A stretch of DNA of 64,000 nucleotides from Treponema bryantii (GCF_900111035.1 NZ_FOFU01000010.1:1-64000); one strand, 5' to 3'; numbered from the stretch's first letter, positions 27,582 through 36,685 are shown. Translations and numbers: made by a program. Notes: generated by a model not told the origin, from the letters alone.

Positions 27582-28292
27582 TTATTTCTTTTTTCCGAGG
27601 TATGCTTCGCGAACTGTCGGGTTCACAAGTACCTGCTTGCCAGTGCCGCTGAGGACTATTTCACCTGTTTCGATAACGTATGCGATGTCGGCAGTTTTTA
27701 ATGCCATATTTGCGTTCTGTTCAATAAGAAGCACGGTAACACCGCTGTTATTGATTTCACGGATGATATCAAATATCTGCTGTACTACAAGAGGTGCAAG
27801 TCCCAATGAAGGTTCATCCAACATAAGGATTTTTGGCTTACTCATAAGAGCTCGTCCAACAGCAAGCATCTGCTGTTCACCACCCGAAAGGGTTCCTGCA
27901 AACTGCCATGAACGTTCTTTAAGCCGTGGGAACAAATTAAATACCCATTCAAGGTCTTTTTCGATGGCCTTTTTATCATTACGAAGATAAGCACCAATTC
28001 TAAGATTTTCAATAACTGTCAGGTCTGAGAAAACGTGTCGTCCTTCAGGGCTGAGGGCAATTCCTTCTGCACAGATTTTATTGATAGGAAGTCCCGTTAT
28101 TTCTTTTCCATCAAGTTTGATTGAGCCGCTTTCAGCTTTTACGAGTCCACTGATTGTACGTAACAAAGTAGATTTACCGGCACCATTTGCTCCAATAAGA
28201 GTAACGATTTTTCCATCTGGAACTTCGATATTGATACCGCGAAGAGCTTTGATTCCGCCGTATGATACATGTAAGTCTTTAATTTCAAGCAT
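27582..28292 (-). CDS. livF: Branched-chain amino acid ABC transporter ATPase LivF
   Basis: A 236-aa ABC ATPase with Walker A GANGAGKST (34-42), signature LSGGEQQMLAVGRALMSKP and Walker B ILMLDEPSLGLAP. The short length and the sequence AEGIALSPEGRHVFSDLTV are typical of LivF. It is last in livJ-H-M-G-F. Its start overlaps the livG stop by one base. It energises import of Leu/Ile/Val or related substrates. Confidence 0.95.
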   Translation of the reverse strand: MLEIKDLHVSYGGIKALRGINIEVPDGKIVTLIGANGAGKSTLLRTISGLVKAESGSIKLDGKEITGLPINKICAEGIALSPEGRHVFSDLTVIENLRIGAYLRNDKKAIEKDLEWVFNLFPRLKERSWQFAGTLSGGEQQMLAVGRALMSKPKILMLDEPSLGLAPLVVQQIFDIIREINNSGVTVLLIEQNANMALKTADIAYVIETGEIVLSGTGKQVLVNPTVREAYLGKKK

Positions 28293-29179
28293 TATTCGGC
28301 CTCCTCTTCCACAGCATATGGCTTGTCTGAATAATCACTGTCTTCTTCTGATTCACCAAGATAAGCTGCAATTACATCAGGATTATTCTGAATCTCATCT
28401 GGAGTTCCCTGTGCAATAAGAGCACCAAAGTTCAAAACGTAGATTCTGTCAGAAATATCCATAACAAGATCCATGTGGTGTTCAATCATAAAAACTGAAA
28501 GATGGAAGTCTGTACGGATGCGACGGATAAAGTCTGTAAGCTCTGCAGTTTCCTGTGGGTTCATACCGGCTGCAGGTTCATCAAGCAAAAGCAAAGTTGG
28601 ATTTGTAGCAAGAGCACGTGCAATTTCCAGACGACGCTGAAGTCCGTATGGAAGCGAAGTACAAAGTTCATCCTTTACATCATAAAGGCCTAGAATCTTA
28701 AGAAGCTCGGCAGTTTCTTCGCGCTGCTTTTTCTCTTCTTTCCAGTTAAGACGGAAAGTTGCAGAGAAAACATTTGAAGTGCGGCGAAGGTGTTTTGCAA
28801 TCAGAACGTTATCAAATACAGTCTGGCTCTTCCACAAACGGATGTTCTGGAAGGTTCGAGCAATTCCAAGCTTTGTGATTTTGTCTGGAGTCGGTTCCAG
28901 GTGACCATTGAATACAGTTTTATCTTTTCCTGCATAAAGTTTTTTCATCTTTCTGCGGGGATGATTTTCTACAATCTTATTTCCGTTGAACCAGACTGCT
29001 CCGTTTGTTGGTGCATAAACTCCGGTTACAACATTGAATGCAGTTGTCTTACCAGCTCCGTTTGGTCCGATAAGAGATACAATTTCTCCTTCGTTTACTT
29101 CAAGAGAAAGATTGTCAACGGCAACTACACCGCCGAACTGCATTGTTATATTTTCCATTTTCAAAATGTTCATATTCAT
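28292..29179 (-). CDS. livG: Branched-chain amino acid ABC transporter ATPase LivG
   Basis: A 295-aa ABC ATPase with Walker A GPNGAGKTT, the LivG-type GIARTFQNIRLW, the signature LPYGLQRRLEIARALATNP, Walker B LLLDEPAAGMNP and the switch His in MIEHHMD. Between Walker A and the Q-loop there is a Lys/Arg-rich insert (RRKMKKLYAGKDKTVFNG) that is longer than in E. coli LivG. An acidic tail (GESEEDSDYSDKPYAVEEEAE) ends the protein. It lies 2 bp after livM. Confidence 0.95.
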   Translation of the reverse strand: MNMNILKMENITMQFGGVVAVDNLSLEVNEGEIVSLIGPNGAGKTTAFNVVTGVYAPTNGAVWFNGNKIVENHPRRKMKKLYAGKDKTVFNGHLEPTPDKITKLGIARTFQNIRLWKSQTVFDNVLIAKHLRRTSNVFSATFRLNWKEEKKQREETAELLKILGLYDVKDELCTSLPYGLQRRLEIARALATNPTLLLLDEPAAGMNPQETAELTDFIRRIRTDFHLSVFMIEHHMDLVMDISDRIYVLNFGALIAQGTPDEIQNNPDVIAAYLGESEEDSDYSDKPYAVEEEAE

Positions 29180-29181
29180 TC

Positions 29182-30240
29182 CTACTTTTTCTTAAACTTC
29201 TTAAAAAAGCCCGATATTCCCTTAATTGAGAATTCCTTATCGCCCATAATTCCTTTCTGGTAGAAAAGTACGATACACATAATTACGATTGAGAACACTA
29301 CCTTTCTGAATCCAGGACGTAAAATCTGAACGGAAGTAAAGTTCAGGTTCGCGTTATCAAGGAAGCGGAGCCACCACTCAGAACATGCAATAAACAGGAA
29401 TGAAGAAATACAGCTTCCTGTAACCGAGCCGATACCACCGATTACAACAATCAATAAAATCTCATAAGTCATTGCAGACTTAAACTGACTTGCCTGAATT
29501 GTTGTCTGGAACATTGCAAGAAGAGCACCTGAAATACCTGCAAAGAATGAACTGATTGTAAATGCCATTCTTTTATGATGAGCAAGATTGATACCCATTG
29601 CTTCGGCAGCAACTTCATCATCGCGGATAGCTTTGAAAGCACGGCCATAAGTAGAATTTATAAGAAGTACAATGACTGCAATACAGATTCCACTTACTGC
29701 AAAATAGAATGTTGTAGATTTGAATACCGGATACTTTCGCAAAAGGTTTGAACCGTTTGTAATTACACCAAGCTTATCCCACTGGAAGATTGCACGAAGA
29801 ATCTCTGCAAATCCAAGTGTAGCAATTGCAAGATAGTCTGATTTCAAATGCAAAACAGGAAGTCCAATCAGATAAGCAAAGAAAGCTGCTACAAGGCCGG
29901 CAAGAATCATTGCAACTATTACAGGGAGTGTAAAATGAATCGCACCTCCATCAAAGTACTGATAAACCTGAGCACGAGCTTCAAGCGGAATTGTAAAGAT
30001 TGCGTATGTATAAGCACCGAGCAGCATAAAGCCAGCCTGTCCGAGACTGAACAAACCTGTAAATCCATTCAAAAGGTTCATACTTACAGCAACAAGAGCG
30101 TAAATTGCACCCTTCTTTAATACTGTAAACAGAATTGATGTAGGACGAATTGTGTGTTCAAGAATAATAAGAACAACGAACAGCAGCGCAAGAAGTCCAA
30201 AGCCGATAAATAAATCTCTTTTTTTGTTAGTAATTTCCAT
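29182..30240 (-). CDS. livM: Branched-chain amino acid ABC transporter permease LivM
   Basis: A 352-aa integral membrane protein with about eight to ten hydrophobic segments. LivM-type motifs are NLLNGFTGLFSLGQAGFMLL, DYLAIATLGFAEILR and the EAA-like GRAFKAIRDDEVAAEAMGIN, which contacts the ATPases. The C-terminal tail is Lys-rich (GFFKKFKKK). It follows livH after a 21-bp gap and precedes livG by 2 bp. Confidence 0.95.
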   Translation of the reverse strand: MEITNKKRDLFIGFGLLALLFVVLIILEHTIRPTSILFTVLKKGAIYALVAVSMNLLNGFTGLFSLGQAGFMLLGAYTYAIFTIPLEARAQVYQYFDGGAIHFTLPVIVAMILAGLVAAFFAYLIGLPVLHLKSDYLAIATLGFAEILRAIFQWDKLGVITNGSNLLRKYPVFKSTTFYFAVSGICIAVIVLLINSTYGRAFKAIRDDEVAAEAMGINLAHHKRMAFTISSFFAGISGALLAMFQTTIQASQFKSAMTYEILLIVVIGGIGSVTGSCISSFLFIACSEWWLRFLDNANLNFTSVQILRPGFRKVVFSIVIMCIVLFYQKGIMGDKEFSIKGISGFFKKFKKK

Positions 30241-30261
30241 AGCAAAAACCTCAATAAAAGA

Positions 30262-31146
30262 TTAAACCTTATCGGTCTGTTTCTCGCCGAAGAGTCCGGT
30301 CGGCATGAACATCAATACACAAATCAAAAGAACAAAAGTAAAGGCGTCACTGAAGGTTGTCCAGCCAAGTCCCTTAATAATATTCTCACAGATACCAATT
30401 AAAAAGGCACCGATTACAGCACCAGGAATAGAACCGATTCCTCCGAAAACTGCTGCTACGAAAGCCTTAAGTCCCGGCATACCACCAACAGTTGGTGTAA
30501 CTCCAGGATAGTTCGAGAAGAACAGAATTGAACCTACTGCAGCAAGGAAAGAACCGATTATAAAAGTCATCGAAATAACTGAGTCAATTTTGATTCCCAT
30601 AAGCTGAGCAGTTTCAAAATCACGGGAAACAGCACGCATAGCCATTCCGATTTTTGTATACTTAATCAAAAGAACAAGTGCTACTACGAGAATAATTGTA
30701 AGGAAAGGAGTAATCACAGTTACACGTTTTGTAATTGCTCCAAAGATTGTTATAGAATCGCTTATCCATGGAATCTTCGGATAAGTTTTTAATAGTCCAC
30801 CAGTAATATATAAAGCAAGATTCTGAATCAGATATGACATTCCGATTGCAGAAATCATAATTGACATACGAGGTGCAGTTCTTAAAGGTTTATAGGCAGT
30901 ACGTTCAATTGCAAAGCCAACCAGAACTGTAAGTATGATTGTTAATGGGATTGATACCCAGAGCGGCATTACAGTGTAAGAATAAATCATGATAAGTCCG
31001 GCCGCCATAAATACATCGCCGTGTGCGAAATTGATAAGTCTTAAGATACCGTAAACCATTGTGTAGCCTATCGCGATGAGGGCATACTGGCCACCGGTAG
31101 AAATACCTGCAAGAAGATAAGGCAGATTAGCCTGAAAAAAGTTCAT
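30262..31146 (-). CDS. livH: Branched-chain amino acid ABC transporter permease LivH
   Basis: A 294-aa membrane permease. Family motifs are YALIAIGYTMVYGILRLINF followed by AHGDVFM, the EAA-type loop MAMRAVSRDFETAQLMGI, and the C-terminal PTGLFGEK. It pairs with LivM to form the channel. It is separated from livJ by a 109-bp gap filled with a long hairpin. Confidence 0.95.
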   Translation of the reverse strand: MNFFQANLPYLLAGISTGGQYALIAIGYTMVYGILRLINFAHGDVFMAAGLIMIYSYTVMPLWVSIPLTIILTVLVGFAIERTAYKPLRTAPRMSIMISAIGMSYLIQNLALYITGGLLKTYPKIPWISDSITIFGAITKRVTVITPFLTIILVVALVLLIKYTKIGMAMRAVSRDFETAQLMGIKIDSVISMTFIIGSFLAAVGSILFFSNYPGVTPTVGGMPGLKAFVAAVFGGIGSIPGAVIGAFLIGICENIIKGLGWTTFSDAFTFVLLICVLMFMPTGLFGEKQTDKV

Positions 31147-31164
31147 CTACGTTTCCTGATATAA

Positions 31165-31245
31165 TAAAAATCACTGTCATCCCGAACTTGTTTCGGGATC
31201 TTAAAGTAGATGCTGAAACGGGTTCAGCATGACAGTGCTTTTTTA
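31165..31245. repeat. REP-like hairpin between livJ and livH
   Basis: CACTGTCAT (31172-31180) pairs with ATGACAGTG (31229-31237), with A- and T-rich tails outside. Inside are CCCGAA/TTCGGG and GCTGAA/TTCAGC hairpins. It lies exactly between the binding-protein gene and the permease genes of one operon, where it could shield livJ mRNA or attenuate transcription into livH. Confidence 0.8.
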
Positions 31246-31255
31246 TGATTTTAAA

Positions 31256-32428
31256 TTAGTTTACTTTCTGAATAGCAATGAAGTCCCACTTTCCAGTTGA
31301 GTTGTTTACTTTTTTGATGTAAGCAACATCACGCTCAGCATCACCATTCTTATCAAATGCGATAGAACCTGAAACACCATTGTATGTTACAGATGGAAGA
31401 GCTTTCATAACGTCAGCAGATTTTGTGCTTCCTGCTGCTTTGAGAGCTTCGAGTGCAGTATAGTAAGCATCGAATCCCATTGCAGAAACAGCAGCGATTT
31501 CATCATCTCCACCGTTGTTAGTTTTAGCAGTAGCATTTGTATTAAGATAGTTTCTGAAACCGTCTACAAATGAAACTACATTAGCATCTGCACTTCCCTC
31601 TACGAAGAAGGTTGTTACATATACATCAATGTTTGTTCCCTTAGCTGCAGCAAGAACAACGTTAGAATCCCATGTATCACCTGCAAGAAGAGGAATCTTA
31701 AGTCCCTGTGTATTTGCCTGTTCAATGATAAGAGCAGCTGCCTCAATTGAAACTGGTGAGAAGAATACATCTGCTTTATTGTTCTTTGCATTTGCAACGT
31801 ATGCAGCAAAGTCAGAAGTTCCATCTGGGAATGTTTCGAAAATTACTTCGATTCCGAGCTTTTTACAGCCTTCAATAAAGTAGTTACAAAGACCTACAGA
31901 ATAGTCATCACCAAGTTTTGCAAGAGCATAAGCCTTTTTTGCACCGAACTTATCTTTAGCAAGATTTGCATGAACTGAACCCTGGAATGGATCAAGGAAG
32001 CAGATACGGAAATAGTGATTGTTTCCAAGAGTAACCTGTGGGTTTGTACATGTAACGCCAATAGCTGGAACATCTGCAGCAGCAAATGTATCAGAAGCAG
32101 CAATTGAAACACCAGAACCGTAAGATCCGAGAACTACAGAAACTCCCTTGCTTACGAGTTCAGAAGCTGCTGTTACAGCCTTATCATTTGAAGATTCGTT
32201 ATCTACGATTTCAAGCTGAACTTTGTATTCTTTTCCTGCAATTTCTACAGTTGGAGTGATAGAGTTTGCATACTGAATACCAAGAGTTTCCTGCTTACCA
32301 CCGGCACCGTTATCACCAGATGCTGGTTCGTAAACACCGATTTTTACAACATTTTTCTTTTCACCGCCACAGCTGATAAGAGCAAAAGCCATTACTGCTG
32401 AAGCAAGTACAAAAAGCATTTTTTTCAT
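31256..32428 (-). CDS. livJ: Branched-chain amino acid ABC transporter substrate-binding lipoprotein
   Basis: The N-terminus MKKMLFVLASAVMAFALISC has a lipobox (LISC), so the binding protein is lipid-anchored. The mature part is a type I periplasmic binding fold: KIGVYEPASGDNGAGGKQ, IVDNESSNDKAVTAASEL, GVSVVLGSYGSGVSIAAS, DKFGAKKAYALA. The 390-aa length is typical. It is the first gene of the liv operon, with a GGGGGAAAATT ribosome binding site. Ligand identity (branched-chain amino acid, other amide or nucleoside) is by family only. Confidence 0.93.
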   Translation of the reverse strand: MKKMLFVLASAVMAFALISCGGEKKNVVKIGVYEPASGDNGAGGKQETLGIQYANSITPTVEIAGKEYKVQLEIVDNESSNDKAVTAASELVSKGVSVVLGSYGSGVSIAASDTFAAADVPAIGVTCTNPQVTLGNNHYFRICFLDPFQGSVHANLAKDKFGAKKAYALAKLGDDYSVGLCNYFIEGCKKLGIEVIFETFPDGTSDFAAYVANAKNNKADVFFSPVSIEAAALIIEQANTQGLKIPLLAGDTWDSNVVLAAAKGTNIDVYVTTFFVEGSADANVVSFVDGFRNYLNTNATAKTNNGGDDEIAAVSAMGFDAYYTALEALKAAGSTKSADVMKALPSVTYNGVSGSIAFDKNGDAERDVAYIKKVNNSTGKWDFIAIQKVN

Positions 32429-32485
32429 AAATTTTCCCCCATATGTTTTTAATCTAAATAAAAATATATCACATTTTTATGTCAT

Positions 32486-32514
32486 GTTATATATATCTAC
32501 CATATATTTGTAAA
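32486..32514 (-). promoter_or_regulatory. Promoter of the liv operon
   Basis: Minus strand TTTACA (32509-32514), 17 bp, TATAAC (32486-32491). The leader before livJ would be about 50 nt and very AT-rich. Confidence 0.55.
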
Positions 32515-32630
32515 ATTTCTAAGAAATTGCTATTAACGAAAAAAACACTATCTTTTAAATCTATTTAATGCTATATTTTAAATAGCGTATCTATATACGT
32601 GGTATGACATATATTAGGAGACTAAATAAA

Positions 32631-33131
32631 ATGAAAACTTTTGGTGGCGCTGTGCTGTTTTTGGATCGTTCAGATATCAATACTGACGAAATTATTGCTG
32701 CAGAGTATCTTGCAGAACTTCCTAAACAGGAGTTAACTTCCCACCTTTTTGAAAATCTTAAGGTTGATGGTTTTAATCCAAAAAGTGATGTTGCCGGTAA
32801 AAAGGTAATCATTACAAAAGAAAACTTCGGCTGTGGTTCAGAACGTGAACATGCATCATGGGCTCTTGAAGCTAACGGAATCAATACAGTTGTAGCTCCA
32901 ACATTTGCAAAAGCATTCCGTAAAGATATGTTCGCTAATGATCTTATGGCAATTGAAATTGACAGAAAATCTCTTGCAGATATGTTCCGCACATTTGCAG
33001 ATAAAGATACAGAATGTAAGGTAGTTTTGAATGATGATGGAACTGCAAAGGTAAAACTTATTGCAGGTTCTCTTTCTAAGAGCTATCAGTTCAATGTGGA
33101 TGATGCGGAGAAGGCTCTCTTCAATAAATAA
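32631..33131 (+). CDS. LeuD-like aconitase-family small (swivel) subunit
   Basis: I start at the ATG at 32631, preceded by AGGAGACTAAATAAA; an upstream in-frame ATG lacks a ribosome binding site. The 166-aa protein is the swivel subunit of isopropylmalate/homoaconitate-type dehydratases: DINTDEIIAAEYL, then VIITKENFGCGSEREHASWA, where the GCGSSREH-like loop reads GCGSEREH. It normally needs a large Fe-S subunit (LeuC), which is not adjacent here. Leu biosynthesis or another aconitase-type pathway is possible. Neighbour livJ is divergent. Confidence 0.85.
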   Translation: MKTFGGAVLFLDRSDINTDEIIAAEYLAELPKQELTSHLFENLKVDGFNPKSDVAGKKVIITKENFGCGSEREHASWALEANGINTVVAPTFAKAFRKDMFANDLMAIEIDRKSLADMFRTFADKDTECKVVLNDDGTAKVKLIAGSLSKSYQFNVDDAEKALFNK

Positions 33132-33141
33132 AAGACGCGTC

Positions 33142-33162
33142 ATGCTGAACTTGTTTCAGCAT
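33142..33162. repeat. Short palindrome of the TCATGCTGAAC type
   Basis: ATGCTGAA (33142-33149) and TTCAGCAT (33155-33162) form an 8-bp stem. Its sequence closely resembles one arm of the element at 31165-31245 (GCTGAA/TTCAGC next to CATGAC), suggesting the same repeat family. Confidence 0.6.
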
Positions 33163-33166
33163 CTAT

Positions 33167-33197
33167 AAAAAAGGCTGCCCGAAAGGACAGCCTTTTT
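33167..33197. terminator. Bidirectional intrinsic terminator
   Basis: AAAAAAGGCTG (33167-33177) pairs with CAGCCTTTTT (33188-33197), with GAAA near the loop. It lies between the convergent leuD-like gene and the NCS2 permease and can serve both. Confidence 0.88.
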
Positions 33198-33213
33198 CGT
33201 TTTATCGGCTTAA

Positions 33214-34551
33214 TTACTTGCAAGCTTCGAAGATGATATCAGCCAGGAAGATAGCTGCGAGAATCCATGTAACAACAGGGATGTCTTTTACTTTCTTTCC
33301 TGCACACTTAGCGATAACGTAAGAAATGATACCCCACTGAATACCCTTAGCAATTGAGTAAGAGAATGGCATTGTCATGATTGTGATGAATGCAGGGATA
33401 CCTTCTGTTGGATCATCAAACTTAATGTCTACAACAGACTTCATCATCAAATATCCTACGAAAATCAAAGCTGGAGCTGTAGCTGCAGAAGGAATGAGGA
33501 AGAACAATGGGCTCAGGAACAATGAAAGAAGGAAAAGAACACCAGTTGTAACTGAAGCAAGACCAGTGCGTGCACCAGCAGCAACACCAGAAGAAGATTC
33601 AACGAATGATGTTACAGTTGAAGTACCGAGACAAGCACCAACAGCAGTACCAACAGCATCTGCCATAAGAGCACCCTTAACGTTCTGAACTTCACCGTTT
33701 TCATCTTTAAGGTTACCCTGTTCTGCTACACCAAGAAGAGTTCCGATTGTATCAAATAGGTCTGTGAACAGGAATGTAAAGAAGATTACAAAAAACTGTC
33801 CGAGAACTGCAAATGAGAATTTTCCAGCAGGAGTACAAACGATTCCCTTGAAATCAAAAGCAAAGAAATGTGGAGCTGATGGAGCTGAGAATGGCTTAAA
33901 GTTTTCAGGAATAGTTGTTACACCAAATGGAATACCAATGATAGTAGTAATGATGATACCAATGAGGATTGCACCTGGTACCTTCAATGTGTACAAAACG
34001 ATTGTAAGGATAAGACCAATTATAGCTACGATTGCAGCCTTATTAGCCATATCGAAGTTTACATATCCGATAAGAGTTCCTGTTTCTGTAGAAACGATAC
34101 CTGCATTTGCAAGACCAATGATTGCAATGAAAAGACCGATACCAACTGCAACAGCTTTCTTAAGTCCTTCAGGAATAGACTTAATGATTGCTTCACGAAC
34201 ACCGCAGAGAGAAAGGATTATGAAGAGAATACCTTCCAGGAGAACTGCAGTAAGTGCAAGCTGATAGCTGCATCCCATACCCAGAACAACTGTGTATGTG
34301 AAGAATGCGTTAAGACCAAGACCAGGTGCAAGAGCAACAGGCAGGTTAGCACAGAATGCCATTACAAGAGTTGCAATAGCAGCAGAGAGTGCTGTGGCTG
34401 TGAATACTGCACCCCAGCTCATTCCAGAAGCTGAAAGAATACTTGGGTTTACAGCAAGAATGTAAGCCATAGCAAGGAAAGTTGTTATACCACCAACAAG
34501 TTCTTTAGAAACTGTGGTGCCTCTTTCCTGTAATTTAAAAAACTTTTCCAT
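33214..34551 (-). CDS. NCS2-family purine permease (AzgA/PbuG type)
   Basis: A 445-aa protein with about 12 membrane segments. Hallmarks of the AzgA branch are KELVGGITTFLAMAYILAVN, ALAPGLGLNAFFTY and DLFDTIGTLLGVAEQGNL, and TSTVTSFVESSSGVAAGART. It imports adenine, guanine or hypoxanthine with protons. It lies 33 bp after rnfB in the same direction and has an AGGAGG ribosome binding site. I see no purine riboswitch or promoter in the gap, so it is probably co-transcribed with rnf. Confidence 0.92.
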   Translation of the reverse strand: MEKFFKLQERGTTVSKELVGGITTFLAMAYILAVNPSILSASGMSWGAVFTATALSAAIATLVMAFCANLPVALAPGLGLNAFFTYTVVLGMGCSYQLALTAVLLEGILFIILSLCGVREAIIKSIPEGLKKAVAVGIGLFIAIIGLANAGIVSTETGTLIGYVNFDMANKAAIVAIIGLILTIVLYTLKVPGAILIGIIITTIIGIPFGVTTIPENFKPFSAPSAPHFFAFDFKGIVCTPAGKFSFAVLGQFFVIFFTFLFTDLFDTIGTLLGVAEQGNLKDENGEVQNVKGALMADAVGTAVGACLGTSTVTSFVESSSGVAAGARTGLASVTTGVLFLLSLFLSPLFFLIPSAATAPALIFVGYLMMKSVVDIKFDDPTEGIPAFITIMTMPFSYSIAKGIQWGIISYVIAKCAGKKVKDIPVVTWILAAIFLADIIFEACK

Positions 34552-34584
34552 AATATATATTTCCTCCTATCATGGATTAACAAA

Positions 34585-35382
34585 TTAAAGCAATACCAGA
34601 ACCTTATCTACACAGGCTGTTACACAAGTACCGCATGAAGTACACTTTGTGTAATCAATTACTGGTAAACCAGAACTGACATCAATAGCCTGTTCAGGAC
34701 ATTTACGAGCACACATGCCGCACTTAAAACAGCCCTTTGAACAGTCTTTCTTAATCTGAACTTTGTTATCACTCTTGTTAGAGCAGACACCAATTGCACC
34801 TTTCAAATCAGCATCAATAAGACGGAACAAATGCTTTGGACAGGCAGCAACACATTTTCCACAGGCAACACATTTTGATTTGTTCACCTTTGGAAGTCCA
34901 TCGTCTCCCATATAAAGGGCTCCGAAAGGACATACTTTCACACAGTCACCAAGTCCTATACAACCAAAAGCACATTTTTTTGTACCGTTCATTGTAAGCT
35001 GGGCAGCTTTACAGGTTTTAATTCCAATATATTCAGCCTTATCTGCAGCACAGTCTTTTGTACCGGCACAGGCAAGAAAAGCTACCTTAGGTTTTACTTC
35101 TACACCAGCCTGACCGAGAATCTCTGCAACTTTTTTAGCACAGTCAGAACCTCCGGCAACACAACCGTTAGTTGGAGCATCACCTTTAACTACTGCAGAA
35201 GCAAAAGCATCACAACCGGCAAGACCACAGCCACCACAGTTTGCACCGCTAAGTGCATCACGTACCTTCTGAACTTTTGGATCTGTATCTACATGGAAAA
35301 TCTTTTTGAAAAGACCAAGCAGAACACCGAGCAGGAAGGCAATAATTACAGCAACAATAATTGTATATAAAATAGTATTCAT
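34585..35382 (-). CDS. rnfB: Rnf complex ferredoxin-type subunit RnfB
   Basis: RnfB accepts electrons from ferredoxin. The 265-aa protein has one N-terminal membrane helix (1-24), the special Fe-S domain C49-G-G-C52-x4-C57 with C74, and ferredoxin-type motifs at about 137-151, 171-181, 214-228 and 247-257. That is more clusters than the short proteobacterial RnfB, as in clostridial-type Rnf. It is the last rnf gene (order C-D-G-E-A-B). Confidence 0.96.
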   Translation of the reverse strand: MNTILYTIIVAVIIAFLLGVLLGLFKKIFHVDTDPKVQKVRDALSGANCGGCGLAGCDAFASAVVKGDAPTNGCVAGGSDCAKKVAEILGQAGVEVKPKVAFLACAGTKDCAADKAEYIGIKTCKAAQLTMNGTKKCAFGCIGLGDCVKVCPFGALYMGDDGLPKVNKSKCVACGKCVAACPKHLFRLIDADLKGAIGVCSNKSDNKVQIKKDCSKGCFKCGMCARKCPEQAIDVSSGLPVIDYTKCTSCGTCVTACVDKVLVLL

Positions 35383-35393
35383 ACTGCCCTCAC

Positions 35394-35969
35394 TTATTTA
35401 ATAAGGCCCTTAAAGCCAAGGAATGCAAGACTCAACAAACTTGCACAAACATACAATATTGGAGTTCCAGCAAAAGCCTTTGGAAGATTCGCTGTCTTAA
35501 CTCTGCTGCGAACCCCGCTCATAATTACCATAGAAATGAGGAATCCCATTGCAGAACCAAATGCATAAACAAGACTCTGTACATAATTGTAGTTCTTAGA
35601 AATACAGTTGATAGTAATACCAAGAACTGCACAGTTAGTTGTAATCAAAGCAAGGTAAACACCCATTGCATTATACAAGCCAGGAGACATCTTCTTAAGG
35701 AAGAATTCAACAAGCTGTACAAGAGAAGCAATTACAAGAATGAAGAAAAGAGTCTGAAGGAACTCGAGCCCAAGCGGAACCATAACAAGCTTGTAGATTG
35801 GCCAGGTTACGGCAGTTGCAAGCATGATTACGAAGGTAGTTGCAAGTCCCATACCAGTTGCTTTTTCTGTATCGTTAGTCATACCAATGAACGGACAGAT
35901 TGCCAGATATTGGATGAAAACTACATTATCGATAAGAGCAGATTTTATAAAAAGTTTGATTGTTTCCAT
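35394..35969 (-). CDS. rnfA: Rnf complex membrane subunit RnfA
   Basis: A 191-aa six-helix membrane protein. Diagnostic segments are NVVFIQYLAICPFIGMTND near the start and YLALITTNCAVLGITINC, where the Cys residues in the two half-channels hold the membrane Fe-S cluster together with RnfE. The C-terminus AGTPILYVCASLLSLAFLGF is typical. It overlaps the rnfE stop by one base. Confidence 0.96.
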   Translation of the reverse strand: METIKLFIKSALIDNVVFIQYLAICPFIGMTNDTEKATGMGLATTFVIMLATAVTWPIYKLVMVPLGLEFLQTLFFILVIASLVQLVEFFLKKMSPGLYNAMGVYLALITTNCAVLGITINCISKNYNYVQSLVYAFGSAMGFLISMVIMSGVRSRVKTANLPKAFAGTPILYVCASLLSLAFLGFKGLIK

Positions 35970-36685
35970 TATTGTGCTCCTCCCTCAGTTGGCTGTGCAG
36001 CAGCGGCTGGTGCTTCAACTTCGGCTGGTTTATCAGCTTCTTTCAAGGCAGCGATTTCTGCTTCATCAGCTTTATTCTGCTTGTACTGTTTCCATGCCTG
36101 AAGACATGCAGCAAGAATACCGAATACAAGGAAGCCGCCCGGTGCACTGTTAAAGATTCCGATGCGATAAGCTTCAGGAAGAACATCAATCTTAAGAGCA
36201 GTTCCTGCAAAAAGTGTTCCTCCGCCAAGAAGTTCACGAATCAAAGAAATTGCAACAAGAACGATTGTATAACCGATACCCATTCCAAGACCGTCGAGAA
36301 TAGAATCTCCAACTTTATTTTTAGATGCAAAAGCTTCTACACGTCCCATGATGATACAGTTTACAACGATAAGCGGAATGAAAACTCCAAGAGCATTGTA
36401 AAGAGATTCAACATAAGCATTCAGAACAAGCTGAACGATTGTAGTAAAGGCTGCTATTACAGTAATAAAGACCGGAAGACGGATTGCAGAAGGAATCAGC
36501 TTACGGAAAATACTGATTACGATTTCACTCATAACAAGTACGAAAGTCATTCCGACTCCCATACCAAGACCGTTGAAAATACTTGTTGTAACACCAAGAG
36601 ATGAACACAATCCGATGTTCAAAACAAGAAGAGGATTTTCACGAAGGAAACCATTAACGAAGGTTTTCAGTTTTGTGTTTGCCAT
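35969..36685 (-). CDS. rnfE: Rnf complex membrane subunit RnfE
   Basis: A 238-aa paralogue of RnfA with about six helices: NPLLVLNIGLCSSLGVTTS and IPLIVVNCIIMGRVEAFASK carry the conserved cysteines. The last 35 residues or so are an Ala/Glu/Pro-rich tail (ALKEADKPAEVEAPAAAAQ) that is probably disordered and longer than in reference proteins. Start and stop each overlap neighbours by one base. Confidence 0.95.
   Translation of the reverse strand: MANTKLKTFVNGFLRENPLLVLNIGLCSSLGVTTSIFNGLGMGVGMTFVLVMSEIVISIFRKLIPSAIRLPVFITVIAAFTTIVQLVLNAYVESLYNALGVFIPLIVVNCIIMGRVEAFASKNKVGDSILDGLGMGIGYTIVLVAISLIRELLGGGTLFAGTALKIDVLPEAYRIGIFNSAPGGFLVFGILAACLQAWKQYKQNKADEAEIAALKEADKPAEVEAPAAAAQPTEGGAQ

Noticed and set aside
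33214-34620. Purine riboswitch before the NCS2 permease
   Set aside because: The gap to rnfB is only 33 bp and contains little besides a ribosome binding site.
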